This document shows positions 7,973-16,569 of a stretch of DNA of 64,000 nucleotides, piece after piece; the first letter of the stretch is position 1, and every line of letters begins with the position of its first letter. Both the position numbers and the translations under genes were made by a program. Source of the stretch: Jonesiaceae bacterium BS-20 (GTDB lineage: Bacteria; Actinomycetota; Actinomycetes; Actinomycetales; Cellulomonadaceae); the NCBI GenBank assembly GCA_039995105.1, contig CP146203.1, positions 2,418,001 to 2,482,000 of the forward strand, written 5' to 3'. Under the pieces are notes generated by a model. The model was not told the origin of the DNA. It saw only the letters and a program-made list of their open reading frames with translations, and did no database searches.

Positions 7973-8800
7973 GTGAATTCCAAAGTTGGCGAGCCTGACT
8001 CCCAAGAACTACCAGAACCTTCTGACACCGGACCTCGGGTGGCAGCCTTCTTTGACGTTGATAACACCATCATTCGGGGAGCTAGCGCCTTCCACCTAGG
8101 CAAGGCACTGTATGACCGCGGATTCTTCCGCAAGCGGGACATCTGGGCCTTTGCCTACCAGCAGGCTCGTTACGTGATGATGGGTGAGAACAACCAGCAA
8201 ATCAGCAGCACCCGAAACAGGGCCCTGTCTGTCATGCAAGGACACTCTGTTGCCGAGGTTGTTTCCATTGGCGAAGAGGTCTATGACCAGGTCCTTGCCA
8301 ATCGCATCTACCCCGGTACCCAAAAGCTGCTCGACAAGCACCTGGCGGCCGGCCATGAAGTCTGGTTGGTTACCGCAACCCCGTCCGAGGTAGGCGATCT
8401 CATCGCGCGCCGGCTGGGGGTATCCGGAGCTCTTGCGACAGTGGTCGAGCATGAGGCCGGCTACTACACCGGTAATCTCGTTGGCGAGCTCATGCACGGC
8501 ACCTCGAAGGCGAATGCCGCCCAAACGCTGGCCAAGGATCGCAACATCGATTTGACCGCGTCGTTTGCGTACGGGGACTCCATGAACGACGTTCCCCTTC
8601 TCAACACCGTTGGTAATCCCTGCGCCATTAATCCCGATGCCCGCCTGCGCAAGCACGCTCAGCTATCCGGTTGGCCCACCCGCGACTTTCGTGGCAAACG
8701 CAATGCCGCCCGTAAGTCCATCAAGACTGCGTCCCTTGCCGGCCTAGTCTGGGCGATCACCTTGGTCATCAAAAAGGTAACCCGCGGCCTGCGGAAATAG
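7973..8800 (+). CDS. HAD-IB family phosphatase
   Basis: A 275-residue haloacid-dehalogenase hydrolase of subfamily IB (SerB-like). Motif I is FFDVDNTI (Asp28, Asp30), motif II falls in the VTATPSE region, and motif IV is YGDSMNDVPLL. The C-terminal 25 residues form a hydrophobic, lysine-rich stretch (AGLVWAITLVIKK) that may associate with the membrane. The substrate is unknown; related proteins dephosphorylate phosphoserine-like or lipid substrates. The GTG start has no Shine-Dalgarno sequence but sits six bases after TAGACT, which fits a leaderless message. Confidence 0.85.
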   Translation: MNSKVGEPDSQELPEPSDTGPRVAAFFDVDNTIIRGASAFHLGKALYDRGFFRKRDIWAFAYQQARYVMMGENNQQISSTRNRALSVMQGHSVAEVVSIGEEVYDQVLANRIYPGTQKLLDKHLAAGHEVWLVTATPSEVGDLIARRLGVSGALATVVEHEAGYYTGNLVGELMHGTSKANAAQTLAKDRNIDLTASFAYGDSMNDVPLLNTVGNPCAINPDARLRKHAQLSGWPTRDFRGKRNAARKSIKTASLAGLVWAITLVIKKVTRGLRK

Positions 8801-8862
8801 GCACCAAATTTCGTTGATGTTCCCCCGCGTTCCGGCGAGTGCTCTGCCGAGAGTGGCAGATC

Positions 8863-8922
8863 GCGGACGAGATTGGTAAAAAAATCCAATGTCTCGGGGG
8901 CGTTTCACCAATCTCGGTGGGG
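8863..8922. repeat. Intergenic palindromic repeat B, copy 1
   Basis: The element begins GCGGACGAGATTGGT and ends TTCACCAATCTCGGTGGGG; the CGAGATTGGT and ACCAATCTCG arms can pair. A similar element lies at 30771-30831. Its centre holds TCTCGGGGGCG, which is also the core of the family A repeats. It lies between two convergent genes, with no gene inside it. Confidence 0.6.
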
Positions 8923-8960
8923 GCGCACCGCATGATCGCCTAAACCTTTTGGATACAACT

Positions 8961-8986
8961 CAGGCCCGGTCTTTCGACCGGGCCTG
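8961..8986 (-). terminator. Terminator after bS22 gene
   Basis: A perfect 11-bp GC-rich stem (8961-8971 with 8976-8986) with a TTTC loop lies 22 bases beyond the bS22 stop on the minus strand. Confidence 0.75.
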
Positions 8987-9008
8987 TAAGAAGTCTAGAA
9001 AAGAAGTT

Positions 9009-9107
9009 CTACTTCTTGTTGCGACGCTGGTGACGCGTCTTGCGAAGCAGCTTACGGTGCTTCTTCTTGGCCATACGCTTGCGGCGCTTCTTAACGACGG
9101 AGCCCAT
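9009..9107 (-). CDS. Small ribosomal protein bS22 (AURKAIP1/COX24 type)
   Basis: A 32-residue, extremely basic protein: MGSVVKKRRKRMAKKKHR followed by KLLRKTRHQRRNKK. This matches the AURKAIP1/COX24-domain peptide of actinobacteria, which was found in mycobacterial ribosomes and named bS22. It is too short for routine gene callers. The minus-strand start at 9107 has GAGGA seven bases upstream, and a terminator follows the stop, so it is a free-standing gene. It probably binds near the decoding region of the small subunit; that is family knowledge, not visible here. Confidence 0.9.
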   Translation of the reverse strand: MGSVVKKRRKRMAKKKHRKLLRKTRHQRRNKK

Positions 9108-9296
9108 GTTGGTTCCTCACAGTTCTGTTCTTATCAACGTGCACGTGCTGCTTATTCTAACCAGTTGTACTAAACCAGCTACATCGACCAAGTTAGTTCC
9201 AAGACATGGCACAGTGCGTGGGAAAGTCCACCTACCATGTTACCTGCTTGCAGAAGTGAATCTTGCCAAAATCAGGTCTTTGGAATAACTTTTTTG

Positions 9297-10484
9297 TCAG
9301 ACTTCAAATGATACATCGACTCCGAGCAGTGGCAGACATGCCTGCCGGGTGGCTCGAATCGCCCTATCGACCTCACTATGGGGGTCAAAACCGCTGGTCC
9401 ACGGTTTGAATGAGGGCGTTCCATGACAGTCCGCCATTGTCCCCGGTGGAGTGTGATCTGCGTACTCTCGGACGAACTGCCGCCAACTTGGTGGCGTAGG
9501 TTCGTCTAAATCCAGCTCTTGGTGGGTCACAATTGCCAGCAAATGAGTCCACACCAGTGGCACCACATCTATGACACTGTACCCTCCACCACCCAAGGCA
9601 ACCCACTTGCCGTGACAGTAGCGGTGAGCCAAATCATGGATCAACTCGGCCGCTTGGCGTTGCGCTCCAACTGATACGTGCAGGTCTGAAAGCACGTCAA
9701 GCCCGTGAGAATCACATCCGTGCTGCGAAATGATGATCTCGGGTTCAAACCCGCGTACCACGTCTTCTAGTACTGCGTCGAGGGCACGCAACCAACCAGC
9801 CGATTCGGTCTTTGCCGGCAATGCAAGATTAACCGCCGTACCCAACGCATTTGGGCCGCCAACTTCCTTGGGGAATCCGGTTCCGGGAAATAAACTGGCC
9901 CCGCTTTGATGAATAGAGAATGTCAGCACCCGCGGGTCATTCCAAAAGACCTGTTCGACACCATCACCGTGGTGGGCATCGATGTCGATGTACATGACCC
10001 GCTGGGCACCCCGCTCTAGCAGCTGAGTGATCGCAACGGCCGCATTGTTATAGATACAGAATCCGGAAGCCCCATCTGCGAGCGCATGGTGCATACCACC
10101 TGAGAGGTTGAGCGCATGATCGCATGCGCCGGTCCATACCTCCAGGGCGCCATCAACGGTCCCCTGTGTCATTCGTGCCGCGGCATCATGCATGCCCGGA
10201 AAGCTCGGGTTGTCCTCGGTGCCCAAACCGCGGGCGGCATCTGGCTGGTCAAAATCACCCGCTGCTTTGACCGCCGCAATGTAACCGGGCGTGTGCACGA
10301 GTTCAAGTGCGGCATCGGAAGCAACAGCGCTTTCCACTAACCGCACCCCGGGCTTGTCAGTAAGCCCCAATTCCTTACTCAGTCGCATGGTCAGATCAAG
10401 GCGCAAAGGCGCCATCGGGTGGCCAAACCCGAAGTCATACTTCAACAGTTCCTGTGACCACGAGACAAATGCAGAAAACGACAT
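9297..10484 (-). CDS. acuC: AcuC-type histone deacetylase family protein
   Basis: A 395-residue zinc-dependent deacetylase. The His-rich core GGMHHALADGASGFCIYNN and the metal motif IDIDAHHGDGV are the standard class I/II HDAC-like signatures; the tail GGGGYSVIDVVPLVWTHL completes the fold. In bacteria AcuC removes acetyl groups from acetyl-CoA synthetase and other proteins. No acetyltransferase or acs lies beside it, so its target is inferred only. TAGTTT six bases before ATG suggests a leaderless start. Confidence 0.9.
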   Translation of the reverse strand: MSFSAFVSWSQELLKYDFGFGHPMAPLRLDLTMRLSKELGLTDKPGVRLVESAVASDAALELVHTPGYIAAVKAAGDFDQPDAARGLGTEDNPSFPGMHDAAARMTQGTVDGALEVWTGACDHALNLSGGMHHALADGASGFCIYNNAAVAITQLLERGAQRVMYIDIDAHHGDGVEQVFWNDPRVLTFSIHQSGASLFPGTGFPKEVGGPNALGTAVNLALPAKTESAGWLRALDAVLEDVVRGFEPEIIISQHGCDSHGLDVLSDLHVSVGAQRQAAELIHDLAHRYCHGKWVALGGGGYSVIDVVPLVWTHLLAIVTHQELDLDEPTPPSWRQFVREYADHTPPGTMADCHGTPSFKPWTSGFDPHSEVDRAIRATRQACLPLLGVDVSFEV

Positions 10485-10613
10485 GGCTCCAAACTACCGC
10501 GATCTGCGTCACAATCACGAACCGTGTCCACAAATACTAGGTTCTGACTGGTAACTCTTGAGACTTAGACGTGTGGCAGCAAGCCACCAGGGAAAAATCA
10601 TGGCAGAGTTTCT

Positions 10614-12026
10614 TTGACAGCACACCAGAGTATGAGGAGCACGGGTTCGGTGGCATCGCAGTTAGCGGCAAAGTTGTGGCGGGGCCGTGAGGCCATTGAC
10701 CGCGTTGCTCGCCATGCCCCCGCGAGGCTTGCCATCCTAGTTTTTGGTGGCGTTATCCTGTTGTTCACCGCGCTCTTGTTGCTGCCTATGGCAACCGCGA
10801 CGGGCGAGCGCGCGGACTTCATTGACGCGCTCTTTACCGCTACCTCAGCGGTGTGCGTAACCGGCCTAGTCACGGTGCCAACCGGGGTGTATTGGTCGAC
10901 CTTTGGGCAGGCCATAATTATTATTGCGGTCAAGATTGGTGGCCTCGGGGTCATGACCCTCGCTTCCATCTTGGGGCTAGCAGTCTCCCGCAGATTGGGC
11001 CTGACCGCCCGGCTAATGACAGCATCGGAAACCAAGACCACCCGCCTGGGTGAGGTTGGTTCCTTGATCCGAGTCGTCATCATCACCTCAACAACTCTTG
11101 AGGTCCTCCTCGCTGTTCTGCTCGCACCGCGGTTCCTATACCTCCACGAGTCCCCCGGCGAGGCCGCCTGGCACTCAATCTTCTACGCCATCTCCGCGTT
11201 CAATAACGCCGGTTTTGTGCCCACCGCCGAGGGTCTAACCACGCACTACTCTGACTGGATGCTGCTGCTGCCAATCATGCTGGGAATGTTTGTAGGCTCA
11301 TTAGGCTTCCCCGTTATTTTGAATGTTGCGCGTAACAAGTCCAAGTTCCGGCGTTGGTCCCTCCACGCAAAGCTCACCGTTACCACGAGCGCCTTCCTGG
11401 TTCTGATGGGCAGCCTCTGGTTCACCTTGGCCGAGTGGTCTAACCCGGACACTCTGGGCCCGATGGGTTGGGCAGACAAACTACTCAACGGCGCCTTCCT
11501 TGGGGTCATGCCTAGGTCCGGAGGCATGTCTACGATCGACATTGGCAGCCTCAACGAGGCGTCTTGGTTGGTTACCGATGCCTTGATGTTTGTCGGTGGC
11601 GGTAGTGCGTCCACCGCAGGAGGTATCAAGGTCTCTACTTTGGCCGTGCTCATGCTCGCTATCGTTGCCGAGGCTAGGGGCGACAAAGATACCGATGCCT
11701 TTGGGTTCCGGATTCCCCGGGACACCCTGCGCCAAGCCGTTGCCGTCACGTTCGTGGGGGCCACGACCATATTGGTGGCTTGTCTCATCTTGCTGCGCAT
11801 TTCTGGTTTCAATCTCGATGTCGTCCTGTTCGAGGTGATCTCCGCGTTTGGCACCGTCGGGCTATCCACAGGAATCACCGACCAACTCCCCGTCTCGGGA
11901 CAATACGTTCTTGTCGCTCTCATGTTTGTGGGCCGGGTGGGTACTATGACTCTTGGTGCTGCATTAGCACTGCGCAGCAGAAGGCGAGTAATCCGCCTTC
12001 CGGAGGAAAGGCCGATCATTGGCTAA
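10614..12026 (+). CDS. trkH: Potassium uptake channel subunit TrkH/KtrB
   Basis: A 470-residue membrane protein with the four pore-loop repeats of the TrkH/KtrB family: TSAVCVTGL, SAFNNAGFV, PRSGGMSTID and SAFGTVGLSTG. Each filter has the conserved glycine that defines the K+ path. It forms the membrane channel gated by the RCK protein encoded directly downstream, with which it overlaps by eight bases. The start is uncertain: TTG 10614 is used here, while ATG 10632 is an in-frame alternative; neither has a strong ribosome binding site. Confidence 0.92.
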   Translation: MTAHQSMRSTGSVASQLAAKLWRGREAIDRVARHAPARLAILVFGGVILLFTALLLLPMATATGERADFIDALFTATSAVCVTGLVTVPTGVYWSTFGQAIIIIAVKIGGLGVMTLASILGLAVSRRLGLTARLMTASETKTTRLGEVGSLIRVVIITSTTLEVLLAVLLAPRFLYLHESPGEAAWHSIFYAISAFNNAGFVPTAEGLTTHYSDWMLLLPIMLGMFVGSLGFPVILNVARNKSKFRRWSLHAKLTVTTSAFLVLMGSLWFTLAEWSNPDTLGPMGWADKLLNGAFLGVMPRSGGMSTIDIGSLNEASWLVTDALMFVGGGSASTAGGIKVSTLAVLMLAIVAEARGDKDTDAFGFRIPRDTLRQAVAVTFVGATTILVACLILLRISGFNLDVVLFEVISAFGTVGLSTGITDQLPVSGQYVLVALMFVGRVGTMTLGAALALRSRRRVIRLPEERPIIG

Positions 12027-12783
12027 AGATGACATTCCAGCGAACCTGGCACGCCCGCTGCGGCTGCCCTCCGCCTCGCTCGCAAACCGCGCTGCGAGGT
12101 TGGCAACCCGTGACCACCGCGGCAAGGAAATTCAAAAAGACTCCGGTGTCCTAGTCATTGGGTTGGGACGCTTTGGTGCCTCCATGGCGCTCACTTTGGA
12201 CCGTCTTGGCCAAGACGTCCTCGCCGTTGAAAAGAATCCTCAACTGGTTGCCCACTTCTCTGACCGCCTCCCCATAGTTGAGGCTGACGCCACCAACCCC
12301 GAGGCGCTCGAACAGCTTGGGGCGCGGGACTTCTCCGTAGTCGTCGTGGGCGTAGGAACCGCCCTTGAGGCTTCCGTGTTGATCACCGGAAACCTCGTAG
12401 ACATCGACACCCCGCAGATCTGGGCCAAGGCGATCTCTGCCGAGCACGGGCGAATCTTGCAGCGCATTGGAGTCCACCACGTAGTGTTCCCAGAGTTTGA
12501 CGCCGGTAACCGCGTAGCCCACCTGGTGTCCGGCAAGCTCATGGACTACATCGAAGTGGAAGATGGTTTTACCATCGTCAAGATGCGCCCGCCAAAGGAA
12601 ACGCAAGGGTTCACCATCGCCCAATCCAAGGTATTAGAAAAGTACGGTGTCACCATCATCGGTGTGAAGTCCCCCGGCACCGACTTTGTCTACGCCGACC
12701 CGGACACTCGAATCTCCGCAAATGACCTGATCATTGCGTCCGGTCACTCGGAACTCTTAGAACGGTTTGCCGCCCGGCCATAA
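12019..12783 (+). CDS. trkA: Potassium uptake regulatory subunit TrkA/KtrA
   Basis: A 254-residue cytosolic protein with an N-terminal RCK Rossmann domain (VLVIGLGRFGASMA at about 45-58, followed by acidic VEKN and VEADAT segments) and a C-terminal TrkA_C domain (about 165-250). It binds nucleotides and gates the TrkH channel. The likely start is TTG 12019, overlapping the trkH stop, with GGAGG about a dozen bases upstream; overlap suggests translational coupling. A 40-residue extension before the Rossmann strand is a little longer than usual. Confidence 0.92.
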   Translation: MAKDDIPANLARPLRLPSASLANRAARLATRDHRGKEIQKDSGVLVIGLGRFGASMALTLDRLGQDVLAVEKNPQLVAHFSDRLPIVEADATNPEALEQLGARDFSVVVVGVGTALEASVLITGNLVDIDTPQIWAKAISAEHGRILQRIGVHHVVFPEFDAGNRVAHLVSGKLMDYIEVEDGFTIVKMRPPKETQGFTIAQSKVLEKYGVTIIGVKSPGTDFVYADPDTRISANDLIIASGHSELLERFAARP

Positions 12784-12791
12784 CCTACATA

Positions 12792-12844
12792 CCGCGAGAC
12801 CGTCGATTCGGGTGCGTTAATTACCCGAATCGACGGTCTCGCGG
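12792..12844 (+). terminator. Strong terminator after trkHA
   Basis: A perfect 22-bp stem (12792-12813 with 12823-12844) with a nine-base loop, then GTCTTTACT. It is among the longest perfect stems in the window and lies between trkA and a convergent lipoprotein gene. Confidence 0.85.
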
Positions 12845-12864
12845 GTCTTTACTGGGTTGGGAAG

Positions 12865-13584
12865 CTAGTTAGCGCCTAGCAGATTGTCCGGGTCTTGAAT
12901 CTCAAGGTCAACATATACAGTCTCCTCGCCGCCATCCCACGTCAGCACAAGCGCAGTATCCGCGCCAAGATCCAGAATCCCGCTGGAGTCAACATCAGAC
13001 TCAGCAAGTTCCTGTGGCATGTACACGGCCAGGTTTTGACGCAACTCCACACCCCTTGCCAATCCGTCATCCCCCTTATGCCCCACTTGTTCTCCTACTT
13101 CGCTACCGGCTGTAGCTAAGCTCGCCGGGACTATATCAAACTCGGTCATTGGTACTAGGGCAGTGCCTCCTGCCAAGTACTTATCAAACTCCGGGTTCAA
13201 CGCCAGGTTTGCAGAGAAACCATCAAAGCGAGCCGGGGACTTATTTGTCACGGCATATCTAACGGGGAGATGCCACCCATCAGCGTTCTCGAAGAGCACA
13301 GACGGAAATACGGTCACGTCAAAGTTCCTACTCAGCCCCGTGTAGTCGGTTCCGACAAGATGATCTAAGTTAGGCATCGGCGCCGGTGTCTCTTCAACGA
13401 TTGTCTCCACCACCGGGCGTTCAACGGGGCCGCAACCGGTCAAGAAAACTCCGATAAGACCAAGGGCCACTATGTTTCTACGGCTCCTCGTTGGACGCTT
13501 GCTTAGCCGCTCAGGGCTATGGCCTCTTAGGCCACCAGGGCTACAACGCACCAGCATCACTTTCCTCTCAAGGCAGGACATCAT
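12865..13584 (-). CDS. Predicted lipoprotein, unknown
   Basis: A 239-residue protein with a long basic N-terminus and a hydrophobic stretch ending in the lipobox FLTGC (Cys51 if the first ATG is used). Later in-frame ATG codons at residues 2 and 10 would give a more normal signal length. The mature part has a Pro/Glu-rich linker, then a domain with alternating strands and a DGGEETVYVDLEI tail that resembles extracellular immunoglobulin-like DUF4352-type lipoproteins, but this is not certain. It is flanked by terminators and appears to be a single-gene unit. Confidence 0.6.
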   Translation of the reverse strand: MMSCLERKVMLVRCSPGGLRGHSPERLSKRPTRSRRNIVALGLIGVFLTGCGPVERPVVETIVEETPAPMPNLDHLVGTDYTGLSRNFDVTVFPSVLFENADGWHLPVRYAVTNKSPARFDGFSANLALNPEFDKYLAGGTALVPMTEFDIVPASLATAGSEVGEQVGHKGDDGLARGVELRQNLAVYMPQELAESDVDSSGILDLGADTALVLTWDGGEETVYVDLEIQDPDNLLGAN

Positions 13585-13627
13585 TGTCGCTGATCAGGTC
13601 TATCTTAGCGTCATCGAAACAAATAAT

Positions 13628-13672
13628 AGGGCCTTGCGGTAACCAGAATAATTCTGGTTACCACAAGGCCCT
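13628..13672 (-). terminator. Terminator after gguB
   Basis: A 21-bp stem with one mismatch (13628-13648 with 13652-13672) lies about 50 bases beyond the gguB stop. On the minus strand it is followed by an A/T-rich stretch (CTATTATTT). Confidence 0.8.
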
Positions 13673-13720
13673 ATCTGCGCTGTTACGCGCTAAGAACTAC
13701 GGGTACTGCAAGCCACTGGC

Positions 13721-14899
13721 TTAACGGGTACCTGCGCGGCGCTTGTTGTAAACGTCGAATGCAACAGCGAGCAAGAGGATAAGTCCCTTAACAATCTGTT
13801 GAACCGACTGGTCAATACCCAGGATCGACATACCGTTGGACATAACGGCCATGATCAAACCACCGACCATGGCACCAACCACGGTTCCAATACCACCGGT
13901 AACTGCTGCTCCACCAATAAAGCAGGCGGCAATAGCGTCAAGCTCAAACATGTTTCCAGCGGCCGGCTGCGCGGATGAGGAACGTGAAGAGAAGACCACA
14001 CCGGCAACCGAGGCGAGGAAGCCCATGTTGACCATGATGAAGAAGTTAACCCACTTGACCTTCACACCGGAGAGCTGAGCGGCGGCCAGGTTGCCACCGA
14101 TTGCGTATACGTGGCGGCCAAAGATGGTGCGCTGAGTGACGATCGTGTAAATCATGATGAGCAGACCAAGGATGATCAGCACAACCGGTAGACCACGTGC
14201 GTGGGCTAGCTGCCAAGCAAAAGCCATGACTACTGCTGCAACAGCAACAATCTTGGCAACGAAGATTGGGATTGATTCAACGGTTTGCTGGTAAGAAATA
14301 CGGGTTGCACGGGAACGCCACTGCATTACGGCGAAGCCAGCAACACCGATTCCTGCAAGGATCAGCGTGAACGCGTCATAACCATTACCGCCCAGAAGGC
14401 CATTGATGAACCCACCGGCAACCTTCTTGTAGGTTGGATCGTAGATGGAAATGGAGACGTTACTCAGTGTCAGCAGTGTCAATCCGCGGAACAGGAGCAT
14501 ACCCGCAAGCGTGGTAATAAAGGCTGGGATACCAACAAAAGCAACCCAGAAGCCCTGCCAAGCACCAATGAGAAGACCGGTTGCCAGAGCTGCAGCGATT
14601 GCCGCGCCCCAAGACCAGTTGTGGTTCTGAATCAACACAGCAGCGACGGCTCCACTGAGCGCCACTACCGACCCAACCGAAAGGTCAATGTGACCGGCAA
14701 TAATGACAATAACCATACCGATCGCAAGGATCAGAATGTAGGAGTACTGCAGTACCAGGTTGGTCAGGTTGTTTGCATCAAGCAAAACACCATCGGTCAA
14801 AATGGTAAACAGAATTACAATAGCGACGAAAGCGATGTAGATACCGCTCTGACGCAGGTTACGCGTGAGGAGGGTCATGAGGCCCTTGGTTTCTGACAT
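13721..14899 (-). CDS. gguB: Sugar ABC transporter permease GguB/MmsB
   Basis: A 392-residue polytopic permease of the RbsC/XylH/AraH family, with about ten helices, the conserved GHIDLSVGSVVALSGA segment and the cytoplasmic coupling region AIGGNLAAAQLSGVKV. It forms the membrane channel for the multiple-monosaccharide (ChvE-GguAB or MmsAB) importer. Only five bases separate it from the ATPase gene upstream. Adjacency to araBDA suggests L-arabinose and related sugars as substrates. Confidence 0.92.
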   Translation of the reverse strand: MSETKGLMTLLTRNLRQSGIYIAFVAIVILFTILTDGVLLDANNLTNLVLQYSYILILAIGMVIVIIAGHIDLSVGSVVALSGAVAAVLIQNHNWSWGAAIAAALATGLLIGAWQGFWVAFVGIPAFITTLAGMLLFRGLTLLTLSNVSISIYDPTYKKVAGGFINGLLGGNGYDAFTLILAGIGVAGFAVMQWRSRATRISYQQTVESIPIFVAKIVAVAAVVMAFAWQLAHARGLPVVLIILGLLIMIYTIVTQRTIFGRHVYAIGGNLAAAQLSGVKVKWVNFFIMVNMGFLASVAGVVFSSRSSSAQPAAGNMFELDAIAACFIGGAAVTGGIGTVVGAMVGGLIMAVMSNGMSILGIDQSVQQIVKGLILLLAVAFDVYNKRRAGTR

Positions 14900-14904
14900 C
14901 TAGC

Positions 14905-16434
14905 TCAGTCCTTTTCCTTTGTCATAAGTTCCATCAGGTTCTCTTGGTTGGCGTCTTCCCGGTCAATACATCCGGTAATGCGGCCTTCTGCCAAGGTGTA
15001 AATCCGGTCGCAAATTCCAAGCAGCTCTGGGAGCTCCGAGGAAATCACCAAGACTGCCTTGCCCTGGTCAGCGAGTTGGTTAATGATCGAGTAGATCTCA
15101 TACTTAGCACCAACGTCAATACCACGCGTTGGCTCATCAAGGATCAAGAGCTCGGGTTCAGTGAACATCCACTTGGACAAAACAACTTTTTGTTGGTTTC
15201 CACCGGAAAGCTGGCCCACCTTGGCGTGAACGTTGGGGGTCTTAATACGCATGGACTCACGGAACTCTTCTGAGACCTTGAGCTCTTCATTCGAGTTCAC
15301 CATGCCGGTCTTAGAAATCTTCCTAAGCCGTGCGGAAGTAATATTTGTCTTGATGTCTTGGATCAGGTTCAAACCATAGCGCTTGCGGTCCTCGGAAACG
15401 TATGCAATTCCAACATCAATCGCATCGGCGACGCTGCGCAGATTCACTGGCTGCCCATGCATGCGAACTTCACCGGAGATGTTTGATCCGTAGGAACGGC
15501 CAAACACACTCATGGCGAGCTCGGTACGGCCGGCACCCATCAATCCTGCAATACCAACAATTTCACCCTTGCGAACATCAAGTTCTGCGTTGTCCACAAT
15601 CACCCGGTCATGCTGGGTGGGGTGATAAACGGTCCAGTCCTTGATGGCAAAGATCTCTTCACCAATATTAGGGGTGTGCTCCGGGTAACGGTTTTCAAGC
15701 GAGCGCCCAACCATGCCGCGAATAATACGGTCTTGGGTCAGTTCACCAGACTTAGTATCCAGGGTCTCAATGGTCTTGCCATCACGGATGATTGTGGTTG
15801 AGTCTGCAATCTCGGTGATCTCGTTAAGTTTGTGCGAGATCATAATGCAGGTAATGCCCTGCCCCTTGAGGTGGCGGAGCAGATCAAGCAGGTGAGCTGA
15901 GTCGTTGTCATTTAGGGCGGCGGTGGGCTCATCGAGGATGAGCAGCTTGACTCGTTTAGATAGCGCCTTAGCAATCTCAATGAGTTGCTGCTTACCAACA
16001 CCAAGCTGACCAACCGGAGTAATTGGATTCTCATCCAGCCCCACCCGCGCTAAGAGCTTTGCCGCCTCAGCGTTGGTCTTGTGCCAGTCAATAAGCCCGC
16101 CCTTGGCTTGTTCATTACCAAGGAAGATATTCTCGGCTACAGATAGGTAGGGCACTAGCGCTAGTTCCTGGTGAATAATGACGATGCCGTGGTCTTCGGA
16201 ATCATTGATTGACCCGAACTCTTCAACATTGCCATCGAAGTAAATATCACCGGTGTAGGTGCCGTGCGGGTAGACGCCCGAGAGTACCTTCATCAGGGTC
16301 GACTTTCCCGCCCCATTTTCACCGCAGATTGCGTGAATCTCTCCACGTTGAACATTCAACGTCACGTCTTCGAGCGCTTTGACGCCCGGAAAAGTCTTGG
16401 TGATGGAACGCATCTCCAGGATATTGTCGCTCAT
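14905..16434 (-). CDS. gguA: Sugar ABC transporter ATPase GguA/MmsA
   Basis: A protein of 509 residues with two ABC cassettes in tandem, as in the RbsA/XylG/AraG class. The first has a full Walker A (GENGAGKST) and a signature [12 protein letters not shown]; the second has a degenerate Walker A (GLMGAGRTE) with signature LSGGNQQKV and Walker B LLILDEPT. The frame is open six codons further upstream (16452), but AGGAGG nine bases before ATG 16434 favours this start. It energises GguB. A large hairpin lies between it and the upstream binding-protein gene. Confidence 0.92.
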   Translation of the reverse strand: MSDNILEMRSITKTFPGVKALEDVTLNVQRGEIHAICGENGAGKSTLMKVLSGVYPHGTYTGDIYFDGNVEEFGSINDSEDHGIVIIHQELALVPYLSVAENIFLGNEQAKGGLIDWHKTNAEAAKLLARVGLDENPITPVGQLGVGKQQLIEIAKALSKRVKLLILDEPTAALNDNDSAHLLDLLRHLKGQGITCIMISHKLNEITEIADSTTIIRDGKTIETLDTKSGELTQDRIIRGMVGRSLENRYPEHTPNIGEEIFAIKDWTVYHPTQHDRVIVDNAELDVRKGEIVGIAGLMGAGRTELAMSVFGRSYGSNISGEVRMHGQPVNLRSVADAIDVGIAYVSEDRKRYGLNLIQDIKTNITSARLRKISKTGMVNSNEELKVSEEFRESMRIKTPNVHAKVGQLSGGNQQKVVLSKWMFTEPELLILDEPTRGIDVGAKYEIYSIINQLADQGKAVLVISSELPELLGICDRIYTLAEGRITGCIDREDANQENLMELMTKEKD

Positions 16435-16486
16435 GCTCCTGCCCCTCCTCATCTTTGGTAGGCCAGCTTGTTAATAGTATGCAGTG

Positions 16487-16550
16487 CTAAACCGCTTGCC
16501 GCTGCGGACTACGCCATAGCAGCGTGGCCGCGACAGCGGCAAGCGGTTAG
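16487..16550 (-). promoter_or_regulatory. Intra-operon stem-loop between chvE and gguA
   Basis: Arms 16487-16504 and 16534-16550 pair over 17 bp with one bulge; the 29-base loop may fold further. There is no T-run on the minus strand after it (TTAGCACTGC). Such hairpins after binding-protein genes often stabilise the upstream message or reduce downstream expression. Confidence 0.6.
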
Positions 16551-16569
16551 TAGGTAATTCAAACGCTAA

